From Desulfuribacillus alkaliarsenatis (GTDB taxonomy: Bacteria; Bacillota; Bacilli; Desulfuribacillales; Desulfuribacillaceae), in the NCBI RefSeq assembly GCF_001730225.1, contig NZ_MIJE01000001.1, positions 496,001 through 560,000 of the forward strand: a DNA stretch of 64,000 nt, in the 5' to 3' direction. Positions 17,227 through 26,740 of the stretch are shown here, one piece after another (positions within the stretch are counted from its first letter, which is position 1; the number at the start of each line of letters is the position of its first letter). Under the pieces are notes generated by a model, which ran no database searches, was not told where the DNA came from, and worked only from the letters and a program-made list of their open reading frames with translations. The position numbers and the translations under genes are program-made.

Positions 17227-18156
17227 CTAATAAATAAGTTGAATAGCTTGAGGTAATACCTGCACTGTTAACGGTACTTGTCCTAAGACTTCTCCGTCTG
17301 CTTGTGCAAGGGAAGACTGCTTAGGTTTAATATGAACCTTTGTTCCTTTAAAAATACTTACATTATTGAGGTTAGTGTGTGAACCCTTGATAATTGAGTA
17401 AAAAATAATAGGGAATAACCACTTGCTACAACTATGTATAATGCAGATATCAAGTTTGTTGTCTGTACCAGTTGCTTTAGGTGCAATTGGTAAACCACAG
17501 CCGTAATATGGAAGATTAGCTACTGCACTAAGCCATACCTTATCGAAGGTATACTCGTTATCATCAATGACTAGTTGTATTGTTTGCGACTTGTAGGATA
17601 TTAGTGTATGGATTATTGTAATGATATAAGCTAAGCGACTTAGATTTAAATTGTTCAATATAGGCTTTAAAAAAGAAGCTGAGAATCTTGCAGCTACTTC
17701 ACTATCAAAGCCTACACTACCTACTGTTAAACCATATTTTACTTTGTTTGATGCTTGTGTTGTTAATTCTAACAAATCTAAATCAACGATTTGTCCGTCT
17801 ATAGATTGTTTGAAAGCTTTTGCAGGTGATAGAGATATATCTAATGCCCGTGCTAGGTCATTGCCTGAGCCAGCTGGAATGATTGATAAAGGTGGTAGAG
17901 CTTTGTAAGAAGCGGAAAATAAACTGAAAAGCATATTGATTACCTGATGGATAGTTCCATCTCCACCAACAATCCAAATTCTATCTGGTGGTAGTTTGTC
18001 ATATTCAATTAATTTTGACGTAAGTTCTCCATTAATAATAAATTTTTCATAGCAAATCTTATTAGAATCTATTAGTTCTTTAATAGATTCCCAAGCTAAT
18101 TGACCCCGACCATTTCCTGATTGTGGGTTAATTATAAACCAATGTAGTAAGCTCAT
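17227..18156 (-). CDS. Diacylglycerol/lipid kinase family protein (YegS/DagK-like)
   Basis: This 309-aa protein has the DAGK catalytic domain: NPQSGNGRG near the start, the nucleotide-binding GGDGT in WIVGGDGTIHQV, and IPAGSGNDLARAL. The C-terminal beta domain ends with QADGEVLG, the usual family end motif. Such enzymes phosphorylate diacylglycerol or related lipids at the membrane. Which lipid is not visible. It is a single gene with a terminator-bearing gap upstream. Confidence 0.9.
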   Translation of the reverse strand: MSLLHWFIINPQSGNGRGQLAWESIKELIDSNKICYEKFIINGELTSKLIEYDKLPPDRIWIVGGDGTIHQVINMLFSLFSASYKALPPLSIIPAGSGNDLARALDISLSPAKAFKQSIDGQIVDLDLLELTTQASNKVKYGLTVGSVGFDSEVAARFSASFLKPILNNLNLSRLAYIITIIHTLISYKSQTIQLVIDDNEYTFDKVWLSAVANLPYYGCGLPIAPKATGTDNKLDICIIHSCSKWLFPIIFYSIIKGSHTNLNNVSIFKGTKVHIKPKQSSLAQADGEVLGQVPLTVQVLPQAIQLIY

Positions 18157-18235
18157 AAATTGTTCTACCCTTCAAATTATAATCAACGAAAATCAATTAT
18201 AATTATACCATGAGATTCTTATACTGCTATGTATT

Positions 18236-18278
18236 AAAAAAATAAACAGGAAGCCTTTAGGTTAGCTAAAGACTTCCT
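18236..18278 (-). terminator. Terminator after the AbgT gene (minus strand)
   Basis: A 13-position stem with one mismatch (18248-18260 with 18266-18278) is followed on the minus strand by a T-rich run (18247-18236). It ends the transcript of the AbgT transporter. Confidence 0.85.
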
Positions 18279-18322
18279 ACATAAGAATTATAAGAGTTTA
18301 TATTATAATAAGCTAGTTGGAT

Positions 18323-19852
18323 TTATCTTTGGTATAGAATACCTGAACCAGGTCCAAGGTCGATACCTAATGTTAACCAAGCAATTAGCATAATAATCCA
18401 TACTATGCTGAAAGCAATTGAGTATGGTAGCATAGTAGAAATCAAGGTTCCAATACCAGTGTTTTTATCATACTTTTGCGCGAAAGCAATAACAATCGCG
18501 AAGTAAGGCATTAAAGGAGATATTACGTTAGTCGTAGAATCTGCTATACGATATGCCACCTGTGTAAGTTCAGGTGAATACCCAAGGTGCATCATCATTG
18601 GCACGAAAACTGGGGCCATAATCAACCACTTAGCTGAGGCGCTACCAATAAATAGGTTAATAAAGCCTGCCACAGCAATAAATGTTATTATTAGTGGTAA
18701 TCCAGAGAAGCCAGTTGACTCAATAAAGTTTGCTCCTTGGATAGCCATTATAATACCCATATTCGTATGAGCAAAGTAAGCGACAAATTGTCCAGCGGCA
18801 AAGGCTAAGACAATGTATGATCCCATGGTCGCCATCGTATCTGAAAGCTTATTAGCAACATCTTTATCACTCTTAATAGTTTTCGTCAAGATACCATATA
18901 CTAGTCCAGGTACAAAAAATACAATTAGTATTATTGGAACTAAAGAGCTGAAGAATGGTGATTGGATAATCTGTCCCTCTGCTCCTCTCATTGGGCCCCA
19001 TTCAGGTACAATCAGTAAGGAAATGATAGCACAAGTAATTAAAAACGTAATACCTGCTCCAATTAAACCGCGTTTTTCTACTTTGGAAAGATAGGTGAGG
19101 GAATCAGAGTCGACCATTCCATCATATTTTCCAAGCCTAGGCTCAACAATTTTATCTGTTACATAAGTTCCAACAATTGTTAGAATAAACACAGATGCTA
19201 TCATGAAATAGTAATTCATAGCAAGGTTCATTGACGCAGCATAGGATTCATCATATGTTGCTGCTGCATCAATAGTTATTGAGCCTAATAATGGGTCTAA
19301 TGATGTTAGGAATAAGTTAGCACTAAATCCTGCTGATACACCAGCAAATGCAGCGGCAAGCCCTGCTAAAGGATGTCTTCCTAAGGCAGCAAACAAAACA
19401 GCTCCAAGCGGTGTAAGTACAACATAGCCAGCGTCAGCAGCCATACTTGACATAATTCCTGCAAATACAAGTGTGGCAGTTAAAAGTTGCTTTGGTACAG
19501 ATGTTACCAATCCACGTAGCATAGCACTAATCAAGCCAGAACGCTCTGCAAGACCAATACCAAGCATTGTTACTAATACAGTGCCTAAAGGTGCAAAATT
19601 AACAAAGTTGCCAACAGCACTTGTTAGTATATACTGGATACCTTCGGCACTAAGAAGATTTTTTACTTCTAGAATTTCTCCAGGATTTCTTGGGTCGTCT
19701 ACAGTTAAATCAATAGCTGAGAAAAAAGCAGAAAATAATATTACAGATAATGCAAAGATAAAGAACAGGGTCACGGGGTGAGGAAGCTTATTACCAACTG
19801 TTTCTATAGTATCTAAACTCCGTAACATGTACCCTTTTTTTGAAGAATTCAT
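18323..19852 (-). CDS. abgT: AbgT family transporter
   Basis: This 509-aa membrane protein has about 12 helices and the AbgT features GNKLPHPVTLFFIFAL near the start, a GTVLVTMLGIGLAERSGL helix, and the C-terminal SPLMPYFAIVIAFAQKYD. Relatives import p-aminobenzoyl-glutamate or export sulfonamide drugs. No abgA/abgB peptidase gene is adjacent, so the substrate is open. The start has GGGAGAG upstream. It is divergent from cheX. Confidence 0.93.
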   Translation of the reverse strand: MNSSKKGYMLRSLDTIETVGNKLPHPVTLFFIFALSVILFSAFFSAIDLTVDDPRNPGEILEVKNLLSAEGIQYILTSAVGNFVNFAPLGTVLVTMLGIGLAERSGLISAMLRGLVTSVPKQLLTATLVFAGIMSSMAADAGYVVLTPLGAVLFAALGRHPLAGLAAAFAGVSAGFSANLFLTSLDPLLGSITIDAAATYDESYAASMNLAMNYYFMIASVFILTIVGTYVTDKIVEPRLGKYDGMVDSDSLTYLSKVEKRGLIGAGITFLITCAIISLLIVPEWGPMRGAEGQIIQSPFFSSLVPIILIVFFVPGLVYGILTKTIKSDKDVANKLSDTMATMGSYIVLAFAAGQFVAYFAHTNMGIIMAIQGANFIESTGFSGLPLIITFIAVAGFINLFIGSASAKWLIMAPVFVPMMMHLGYSPELTQVAYRIADSTTNVISPLMPYFAIVIAFAQKYDKNTGIGTLISTMLPYSIAFSIVWIIMLIAWLTLGIDLGPGSGILYQR

Positions 19853-20037
19853 AATCTCTCCCTTTCTATTATGTCTGCTAGTTATGTCTACTTAAATAGA
19901 ATCACATGACATTACATAAAGGTCAAGAGGAAAAATATGACCAGATAAGCAGGATATGATAAAATAATAGAGAAGAATATTATATAGAAGAAATATAGAC
20001 AAGAATCAACTAAATATATCGCAAAAGTGGTGTTCGA

Positions 20038-20517
20038 ATGAAAGCAGAATTTATAAATCCGTTTATACAGTCATTCTCAAGGATTTTCAAAACACAGTTC
20101 AATCAAGAAGTAGAGATTGGCCAAATATCGCTTACAAAAGCACCTATTATTTCTAATGACATATCTGTAGTAATAGGGATAACTACAGATATGTCAGGGC
20201 AGATTATTTTTGCTATGGAAGAAAATGCAGCTAAGTACATATGCAGTACGATGATGATGGGGATGGAAGTGGCAGAGATTGATGACATGGCTAGAAGTGC
20301 CATTCAAGAGTTCTTTAATTGGGTTTGCGGACACTCGGCAGAAGAGTTTTTGCAAATAGATCCACCTCACACTATAGATATTACTCCACCTATGTTTAAT
20401 GTTGGAAAAGTAGAGATGTATGCTGCTGCTGGGGTTATTTTATTAGTTCCACTAAAGTTGCAAAACGATAGTATAGTGGAATTATACGTATCCCTAAAGT
20501 CGAAGGTTGTAATTTAG
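20038..20517 (+). CDS. cheX: CheX, CheC-family CheY-P phosphatase
   Basis: This 159-aa protein has a single phosphatase signature: S87-x3-E91-x2-N94 in ARSAIQEFFNWVCGHS, the intact Glu/Asn pair. CheX proteins dimerise and dephosphorylate CheY-P. It lies outside the fla/che operon, as a free-standing gene two genes upstream of a chemoreceptor. This makes it a possible accessory signal-termination protein for that receptor. The window has two other CheC-family proteins, FliY and CheC. Confidence 0.88.
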   Translation: MKAEFINPFIQSFSRIFKTQFNQEVEIGQISLTKAPIISNDISVVIGITTDMSGQIIFAMEENAAKYICSTMMMGMEVAEIDDMARSAIQEFFNWVCGHSAEEFLQIDPPHTIDITPPMFNVGKVEMYAAAGVILLVPLKLQNDSIVELYVSLKSKVVI

Positions 20518-20546
20518 GATAAATATAATAATTTTTTAATATGGAG

Positions 20547-20576
20547 GACACCATGTTATTAGTGGTGTCTTCATAA
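20547..20576 (+). promoter_or_regulatory. Possible leader-peptide ORF and hairpin upstream of lpd
   Basis: GGAGG at 20543-20547 is followed 5 nt later by ATG and a 7-codon frame MLLVVSS ending in TAA at 20574-20576. The start codon lies in the left arm of a 7-bp hairpin (20547-20553 with 20563-20569). The arrangement resembles a short leader peptide with a codon-dependent hairpin, with Leu-Leu-Val-Val codons, but no clear T tract follows. It may be coincidence. Confidence 0.3.
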
Positions 20577-20595
20577 TTTAAAGGAGAGAGATAGC

Positions 20596-21999
20596 ATGGA
20601 TCAACAGAATAGTCGAAGTATAGAATTATTAGTTATAGGATCTGGACCTGGCGGATATGTAGCAGCAATTAGGGCGGCGCAGCTAGGGAAAAATGTAATT
20701 GTAGTGGAGAAAGAAAACATTGGCGGAGTGTGCTTGAATAGAGGTTGTATCCCGTCAAAAGCGCTTGTATCTGCTGCACATAAATATAATGACTTTAAAC
20801 ATGTACAAGAGCTGGGTATAAACATAGAACAATTGTCGATTGATTTCGAAAAAACGCAAGCATGGAAGCAAAATGTTATAAATAGTTTAGCAGACGGGGT
20901 TAGAAAACTTTTTAAGAAATATAATATTGAGCTAGTGCACGGTGAAGCTACTTTCATTAACAATACAGAAGTGCGCGTCTTTTCAAAAGATACATCTATG
21001 CACATAAGCTTTGACTCATGTATTATAGCGGCAGGTTCTAGACCAATTGAGATTCCTACTCTACCATTTTCCAAAACAGTTTTATCATCTACAGAAGCTC
21101 TGAGTTTAAACACCATTCCCAAAAGCATGATTGTCGTTGGAGGTGGATATGTCGGGATTGAGCTAAGTCAGGTGTACGCTAAATTTGGAACGAGCATAAC
21201 AATACTAGAGGGAGCAAGTTCAATTTTACCTGGATTTGATGCTAGGTTAGTAAGTTTTGTTAAGCGTAACCTCAAAAAAGCAAATGTTGAGGTCTATACT
21301 AATGCTACAGCAAGCAGTGTAAACGTACACGATAACTTAACCACCGTTAATTTTACAGCTAAAGACAAGGAGCAGACGATTGCTGCTGAATATGTTCTAG
21401 TAACAGTTGGACGTAGACCTAATACGGACTCTTTAGGACTTGATAATACTTCAGTGAAAGTAAATGATAAAGGCTTTATCGTGGTTGATAAACAAGGAAG
21501 GTCATCTGTTAATAATATATTTGCTATTGGTGACGTGGTTTCTGGGTTAGCCTTAGCACATAAAGCTTCCTATGAAGCGAAGATTGCTGCTGAGGCAGTT
21601 GCTGGCATGGCTAGTGAAGTAAATTATCGAACGATTCCTTCTATTGTATTCTCTGACCCAGAGCTTGCAAGTGTAGGGATGACAGAAAAAGAAGCAAAAG
21701 AGCAAGGTCTCGATACGGTGATAGGCAGATTTAGTTATGGTGCTAACGGAAGAGCCTTAGCAATGAATGAGCCTGAGGGATCAATTACAATTGTGGCTGA
21801 CAAAAGTACTAAAATTATATTAGGAGCACAAATTGTTGGAGTAGAGGCCTCGAATTTGATAGCTGAGCTAGCAGTTGCTGTCGAAAATCAAATGCACCTA
21901 GAGGATATCGCAGAAACCATCCATGCTCATCCAACCTTATCTGAGATGATAATGGAAGCGGCAGAAGTTGCATTAGAAAAGGGAGTACATACAATTTAA
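20596..21999 (+). CDS. lpdA: Dihydrolipoamide dehydrogenase (E3)
   Basis: This 467-aa flavoprotein reoxidises dihydrolipoamide with NAD+. The FAD site GSGPGGYVAAI, the redox disulfide C46/C51 in GGVCLNRGCIPSKAL, the NAD-binding GGGYVGIEL and the C-terminal HAHPTLSE catalytic His-Glu are intact. No E1 or E2 gene is near, so it serves complexes encoded elsewhere (pyruvate, branched-chain or glycine cleavage). GGAGAG precedes the ATG. The length is normal. Confidence 0.96.
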   Translation: MDQQNSRSIELLVIGSGPGGYVAAIRAAQLGKNVIVVEKENIGGVCLNRGCIPSKALVSAAHKYNDFKHVQELGINIEQLSIDFEKTQAWKQNVINSLADGVRKLFKKYNIELVHGEATFINNTEVRVFSKDTSMHISFDSCIIAAGSRPIEIPTLPFSKTVLSSTEALSLNTIPKSMIVVGGGYVGIELSQVYAKFGTSITILEGASSILPGFDARLVSFVKRNLKKANVEVYTNATASSVNVHDNLTTVNFTAKDKEQTIAAEYVLVTVGRRPNTDSLGLDNTSVKVNDKGFIVVDKQGRSSVNNIFAIGDVVSGLALAHKASYEAKIAAEAVAGMASEVNYRTIPSIVFSDPELASVGMTEKEAKEQGLDTVIGRFSYGANGRALAMNEPEGSITIVADKSTKIILGAQIVGVEASNLIAELAVAVENQMHLEDIAETIHAHPTLSEMIMEAAEVALEKGVHTI

Positions 22000-22051
22000 G
22001 CGTGACATAAGTGGATGTAAGAATGTAAACACATATTATGTTAACAAATTA

Positions 22052-22067
22052 TGTGATGCAAATCACT
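22052..22067 (+). promoter_or_regulatory. FNR/CRP-family operator upstream of the heme chemoreceptor
   Basis: TGTGA-N6-TCACT at 22052-22067 is a near-perfect CRP/FNR-type inverted repeat (one mismatch from TCACA). A -10-like GATAAT at 22089-22094 predicts a start at about 22101, placing the site centre (22059.5) at about -41.5, the class II activator position. No good -35 exists, as expected for an activated promoter. Confidence 0.55.
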
Positions 22068-22142
22068 GAACAAACAATAGATTTCTGAGATAATTATACT
22101 GTCATACATATTGATGACTAATAATGTCTAGGGGCGGGACTC

Positions 22143-23912
22143 ATGCTGACAAAAAAATTATCTCTACGATTAAAGTTTATGATTGTAATTGGCTTGTGCT
22201 TAGCTGTTTTGCTAAATTCAGTATTTTATTTTTTAGATAAAAGGACTGCGCAGCAATCAGAAGAACAGCTGCAAGACATAACTGAAATGATGGCATTACA
22301 AATTTTATCGGTAAGAACATTCCTAGCACAGAATCAAGGAAAAATAAATTATGATTCAGAAGGCAACTTTGAATTTAAAGGACTAAATCCTGCAGCAGGG
22401 GCTCGACTCTTTGCTGAGGAATTTGAAAAATTAACAGGTATTACCATGAAACAAACAAGCTTGCAATACAGGATGCCAAGTAATGCCCCTGACGACTGGG
22501 AGCGGGAAATGTTGCATGTATTTGAACAAAATCCCGATAGCGATGGTATATTTGGTAGAGGGAAGGTAAATGGGCAAGAGGTTTACCGTTATATGTTACC
22601 GCTGAAAGTTAACGAATCCTGTTTGACGTGCCATGGATTTCCAGTTGGAGAACTAGACATGTCAGGATATCCAAAGGAAGGTTATCAAGTTGGGGAGCTA
22701 CGTGGTGCTATAAGCGTATATACTCCTATGGAGAGCCATCTGGAATTTTTAGCAACGAATAAAGTATTTTATGTTACGCTCATGCTTTCGATAATTGGAG
22801 TCCTGTCATTAATAATTTATATATTATTTAATGTTTTAGTAAAAAGACCACTAGATACTTTTATCGATGGTATGCAAAAGGTATCTAATGGAGAATTGAA
22901 TTCGAAGATAGCAGTAAATAACCAGGATGAGTTTGGTATTCTAGGTACTGCCTTCAATAAGATGGTAGACAACCTTAAACATTTAATTTCAAAAGTTTCC
23001 CAGTCTGCTGAAACGGTTTCTGCGTACTCTCAGGAATTCTCTAAAACAATTGTTGATAATAAAAATGCTATGGATCAGATTTCTGCAGTTGCTCAGGAAC
23101 AAGCAACTGGTATACAACGTCAAAATAATTATTTACATGATACGATGGCAACTGTTGAACAGTCTTCAGCCTCGATAGAAGAAATATCTGCAACGATTCA
23201 AGAAGTAACTAAGTCAGCACAACGCACGACCACTATAGCAAAAGATGGCAATAAAACTATGGAACTTGCAATGAAGGAAATACAAAACATGGATAGTTCC
23301 ACACAAGAAGTATCAAATTTAATACATGAATTAGGCTTGAAATCAGAAGAAATTGGCAAAATTGTTGTGCTAATAAATGCGGTTGCAGAGCAAACGAATT
23401 TATTAGCATTAAACGCAGCTATTGAGGCAGCAAGGGCAGGGGAGCATGGTAAAGGCTTTGCCGTTGTAGCGGATGAAGTAAGAAAGCTAGCCGAACAATC
23501 TCAAAAGGCAACAAAAGATATTTCAAGCTTAATTTCTATTATCCAAGAACAGATTCAACATGCTGTAGGTGCAGTTAATGAAAACAGGCAAGTTGTAGAA
23601 AACGGTAATCAAGTTATAGCAGAGGGAGCAAATATTTTTCAAACAATTGGGACATATATAAATATTGTATCTGAACAAATATCCCATGTATCAATTGCTA
23701 CGGACGAATTAGCTAAAGGTAGTGAAAATATAGTTGTAGCTATAAATACAATTGAAGAAATAGCTAGACAAGTTGCTGAAACAAGTTCCGAAATGACTAA
23801 GACGACAGAAGAACAGACTACAGCAATAGATAATATTTCACTTTCCGCTAAAAATCTAGCAAAATTAGCCCATGAACTACATGAAGAAATTAAATTCTTT
23901 AAATTAAAATAG
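22143..23912 (+). CDS. Methyl-accepting chemotaxis protein with a c-type-heme sensor domain
   Basis: This 589-aa receptor has TM1 at about 11-31, an extracytoplasmic domain (about 32-206), TM2 at about 208-232, a HAMP segment (about 233-285) and a full MCP signalling domain with the conserved hairpin [20 protein letters not shown]. The sensor domain resembles DUF3365/Tll0287-like folds and contains CLTCH at residues 160-164, a CxxCH heme-c attachment site. It probably senses redox state or a small ligand through covalent heme. A likely FNR/CRP site lies upstream. Confidence 0.9.
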   Translation: MLTKKLSLRLKFMIVIGLCLAVLLNSVFYFLDKRTAQQSEEQLQDITEMMALQILSVRTFLAQNQGKINYDSEGNFEFKGLNPAAGARLFAEEFEKLTGITMKQTSLQYRMPSNAPDDWEREMLHVFEQNPDSDGIFGRGKVNGQEVYRYMLPLKVNESCLTCHGFPVGELDMSGYPKEGYQVGELRGAISVYTPMESHLEFLATNKVFYVTLMLSIIGVLSLIIYILFNVLVKRPLDTFIDGMQKVSNGELNSKIAVNNQDEFGILGTAFNKMVDNLKHLISKVSQSAETVSAYSQEFSKTIVDNKNAMDQISAVAQEQATGIQRQNNYLHDTMATVEQSSASIEEISATIQEVTKSAQRTTTIAKDGNKTMELAMKEIQNMDSSTQEVSNLIHELGLKSEEIGKIVVLINAVAEQTNLLALNAAIEAARAGEHGKGFAVVADEVRKLAEQSQKATKDISSLISIIQEQIQHAVGAVNENRQVVENGNQVIAEGANIFQTIGTYINIVSEQISHVSIATDELAKGSENIVVAINTIEEIARQVAETSSEMTKTTEEQTTAIDNISLSAKNLAKLAHELHEEIKFFKLK

Positions 23913-23951
23913 GTTATATAAGTCAAAATCTGTTTTAACTAAAATAACTAG

Positions 23952-23978
23952 CCCGCTATTATCGAATAGCGGGTTTTT
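23952..23978 (+). terminator. Terminator after the heme chemoreceptor gene
   Basis: A 9-bp GC-rich stem (23952-23960 with 23965-23973) with a 4-nt loop is followed by five T residues. It separates the chemoreceptor from the NHEJ operon. Confidence 0.92.
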
Positions 23979-24025
23979 AATTGCACAAACTAAAGCTAAT
24001 CGTAAACACTGGAGGTGGTGTAAAA

Positions 24026-24850
24026 ATGCATACAATGTGGAAAGGATCTATAAGTTTTGGCCTAGTAAATATTCCAGTTAAAATGTATACAGCTACTGAA
24101 GATAAGGATATACGCTTTCGGCAATTACACAAAGAAGATCATTCGCCAATTCGCTACCAGAAAACGTGTCAAGCATGCGAAAAAGAAGTAAATAATGAAG
24201 ATATTGTTAAAGGATATGAATATCAACCTGGTGAATATGTGATTATTGAAGAAAGCGACTTGAAGGAGTTAGAGCCTGAAGCGACAAAATCGATCGAAAT
24301 TTTAGATTTTGTAGATTTAAAAGAAATTGACCCAATCTACTTTGATAAGACCTATTACCTATCCCCAGGAGAGACTGGCACTAAAGCTTACGCATTATTA
24401 AAAAGTGCAATGGATGAAATGAATAAGATTGCAATTGCAAAAATTATTATTCGCGCTAAAGAATCTTTAGCTGCAGTGAGAATCTATAAAAAGTGCATTG
24501 TACTAGAGACAATTTTTTATCCAGATGAAATTCGTGACTATACACAGGTTCCTGGTATCCCTGAAAAAGAAGATAATGTTAATGCAAATGAATTAAAGAT
24601 GGCTAAGCAAATAATTGAAAATCTCTCAACAAGCTTTGAACCTGAGAAATACTCAAATGATTATCGCCAGAAGCTCTTAGAAATTATTGAAGCAAAAATA
24701 GATGGTAAAGAAACAAAACTCGCACCGCAAGCAAAACGAACTAATGTGGTGGACTTAATGACAGCCTTACAGGCTAGCTTAGAAGAGACAAAGGGTAAGA
24801 AAAAACAAACACGCACAAGAAAAAAATCAGAGCAATTAGTAAATACATAA
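24026..24850 (+). CDS. ku: Ku, non-homologous end-joining protein
   Basis: This protein of about 274 aa is a bacterial Ku: MWKGSISFGLVNIPVKMYTA near the start, a core YYLSPGETGTKAYALLKSAM and a short Lys/Arg-rich C-terminal tail. It forms a homodimer ring on DNA ends and recruits the ligase. The ATG at 24026 follows GGAGGTGG; an in-frame start at 23981 would lack a ribosome site. It opens a three-gene NHEJ operon with ligase and polymerase genes. Confidence 0.96.
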   Translation: MHTMWKGSISFGLVNIPVKMYTATEDKDIRFRQLHKEDHSPIRYQKTCQACEKEVNNEDIVKGYEYQPGEYVIIEESDLKELEPEATKSIEILDFVDLKEIDPIYFDKTYYLSPGETGTKAYALLKSAMDEMNKIAIAKIIIRAKESLAAVRIYKKCIVLETIFYPDEIRDYTQVPGIPEKEDNVNANELKMAKQIIENLSTSFEPEKYSNDYRQKLLEIIEAKIDGKETKLAPQAKRTNVVDLMTALQASLEETKGKKKQTRTRKKSEQLVNT

Positions 24851-24872
24851 CCTGAAAATGAGGGGAAAGGGC

Positions 24873-25820
24873 ATGATATTACCTTGCTCTATACTGCCGA
24901 TGGAACCGTTAAGTGCAGAAAAAGTTCCCAGTGGTAGTGACTATATACATAGTGTCAAATGGGACGGTGTCCGGCAACTTGTATATTTAGAAAACAAAAC
25001 AGTTAGGATTCATAATCGTAAATTAAATGACCGGACTCAAACATACCCAGAGCTACATCGTCTCAATAATTTTATTACTGGTGACGGTATAGTTATTGAT
25101 GGAGAGGTTGTAGCTATAATTGATGGAAGAGCAAGCTTTAATAGGGTGATGAAGCGTGATTTTGTAAGAACACTAGAAACAGCAAACAGGCTACAAAAAA
25201 CTATTCCAATAACCTATATGGCCTTCGATTTATTGTATTATAATGGCGAATCGACGATGGATATGGGACTGCAAGAGCGCTTAGAGTTATTAACTAATAT
25301 TGTAGTAGAAACGAACGATTTTTTTCAAATCACAAATCATATAGACACAGGACATGAATTATTTAAGGTAACTAAAGATTTACACCTTGAGGGGATTGTA
25401 TCGAAGCATAAAAATAGCACGTATAAAGCAGGGAAAAAACATATGGATTGGTTTAAAGTTAAGCACTTCCGCGATTTAAATGTGGTTGTAGGTGGCTACA
25501 CATATAAAAATAATTTAGTTAATTCCTTATCAGTTGGTGCGTACAATGATGGAGGCTTATTTTATTTAGGAAATGCAGCTACAGGTTTAAATATGGATGA
25601 AATAAAAATGCTTACCAAAGAGCTTGTGAAATTGCAAAGGGATAGCTCGCCATTCACAAACCTTAAAGCTGCAAAAAATCAGTTTTGGGTAGAACCTAAG
25701 TTGACCTTAAAGGTAAGCTATCTAGAGATTACGGAAGAAGGCCGTTTAAGACATCCAACTATAGAAGGCTTTCTTGCTATCTCACCTGAGGATTGTACCT
25801 TAGAGGAGGCGGTGTATTAA
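24873..25820 (+). CDS. ATP-dependent DNA ligase (LigD ligase domain as a separate protein)
   Basis: This protein of about 315 aa is a stand-alone ATP-dependent ligase. The adenylated lysine is K29 in VKWDGVR; the motifs GEVVAI, AFDLLYY and EGIVSKHKN follow. The C-terminal OB part reaches GRLRHPTIEGF. In Bacillus LigD the ligase and polymerase domains are one chain; here the polymerase is the next gene. The ATG at 24873 is chosen because GGGGAAAGG precedes it. It seals ends held by Ku. Confidence 0.94.
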   Translation: MILPCSILPMEPLSAEKVPSGSDYIHSVKWDGVRQLVYLENKTVRIHNRKLNDRTQTYPELHRLNNFITGDGIVIDGEVVAIIDGRASFNRVMKRDFVRTLETANRLQKTIPITYMAFDLLYYNGESTMDMGLQERLELLTNIVVETNDFFQITNHIDTGHELFKVTKDLHLEGIVSKHKNSTYKAGKKHMDWFKVKHFRDLNVVVGGYTYKNNLVNSLSVGAYNDGGLFYLGNAATGLNMDEIKMLTKELVKLQRDSSPFTNLKAAKNQFWVEPKLTLKVSYLEITEEGRLRHPTIEGFLAISPEDCTLEEAVY

Positions 25821-25822
25821 AT

Positions 25823-26701
25823 ATGGGATATCAGTTAAAGGTCGATGAGAAAGTTATATCTATTTCGAATCCAGATAAATACTTATGGCCTAACAGCGTA
25901 ACTAAATTAGATTTTATTAAATACATTTATGAAATCGCAGATTATATGCTCCCATATGTGAAAAACCGATTACTTACGACAATACGTTATCCTAACGGAG
26001 TAGATGATGACAAATCATTTTACCAAAAAAACGTGCCAGCACACGCACCAGAATGGATAACGAGCAAAAATTGGAATGGAACTAACTATATATTGCCCAA
26101 TGACAAAGCTACTCTAGTATGGCTTGCTAATCTAGCTGCCTTAGAAATGCATGTGTCATTCAACTATTGGCAATCTGAAGACTATCCAACAGAACTTGTA
26201 TTTGATTTGGACCCATCCGTTACTGATCGGTTTGATCAAGTATTAGAAATAGCTTTGTATTTAAACGATAATTTATTACAAATAGGGTTGCATTCAATAG
26301 CAAAAACATCGGGAGCTACAGGAATACAAATATACATACCAATCAAACCAATATATAAGTATGAACAAACACGAAAAGTTGCTAAATTTATTGCAGAGTA
26401 TATGGAAAATAAATATCCGAAAATTATCACGACGGAAAGATTAGTGAAGCAACGAGGAACAAAGCTCTATATAGACTATTTACAGCACTGGAGAGGTAAA
26501 ACCCTGCCAGCGCCATATAGTGTTAGGGCCCGACAGCAACCAACTGTTTCCACGCCAGTTACCTGGGAAGAGGTAGAAAAAGGATTTAAGCCTGAGGATT
26601 TTACTATATTTAATACAATAGAAAGAATTGAAAAGCTGGGTAATCTATTTATATTTAAAGACGAACATTCGTTAGATCAAGTATTGAAATTCATTAAATA
26701 G
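25823..26701 (+). CDS. LigD-type polymerase domain (primase-polymerase) as a separate protein
   Basis: This protein of about 292 aa is an archaeo-eukaryotic primase-fold NHEJ polymerase. The metal-binding pair D128/D130 lies in LVFDLDPS; later motifs are KTSGATGIQIYIPI and LYIDYLQ..KTLPAPYSVRAR. It would fill gaps or add nucleotides at joined ends. The ATG at 25823 is just after the ligase stop, with a GAGGAGGCGG site. No 3'-phosphoesterase domain is encoded in any of the three NHEJ genes. Confidence 0.94.
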   Translation: MGYQLKVDEKVISISNPDKYLWPNSVTKLDFIKYIYEIADYMLPYVKNRLLTTIRYPNGVDDDKSFYQKNVPAHAPEWITSKNWNGTNYILPNDKATLVWLANLAALEMHVSFNYWQSEDYPTELVFDLDPSVTDRFDQVLEIALYLNDNLLQIGLHSIAKTSGATGIQIYIPIKPIYKYEQTRKVAKFIAEYMENKYPKIITTERLVKQRGTKLYIDYLQHWRGKTLPAPYSVRARQQPTVSTPVTWEEVEKGFKPEDFTIFNTIERIEKLGNLFIFKDEHSLDQVLKFIK

Positions 26702-26703
26702 GC

Positions 26704-26740
26704 AAAAACGCAGGCTTATGGCGCCTGCGTTTTATTTTTA
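26704..26740. terminator. Bidirectional terminator between NHEJ operon and sodium channel
   Basis: An 11-bp stem (26705-26715 with 26723-26733) has T-rich flanks on both strands. It can end both convergent transcripts. The channel stop codon lies in the loop. Confidence 0.88.
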
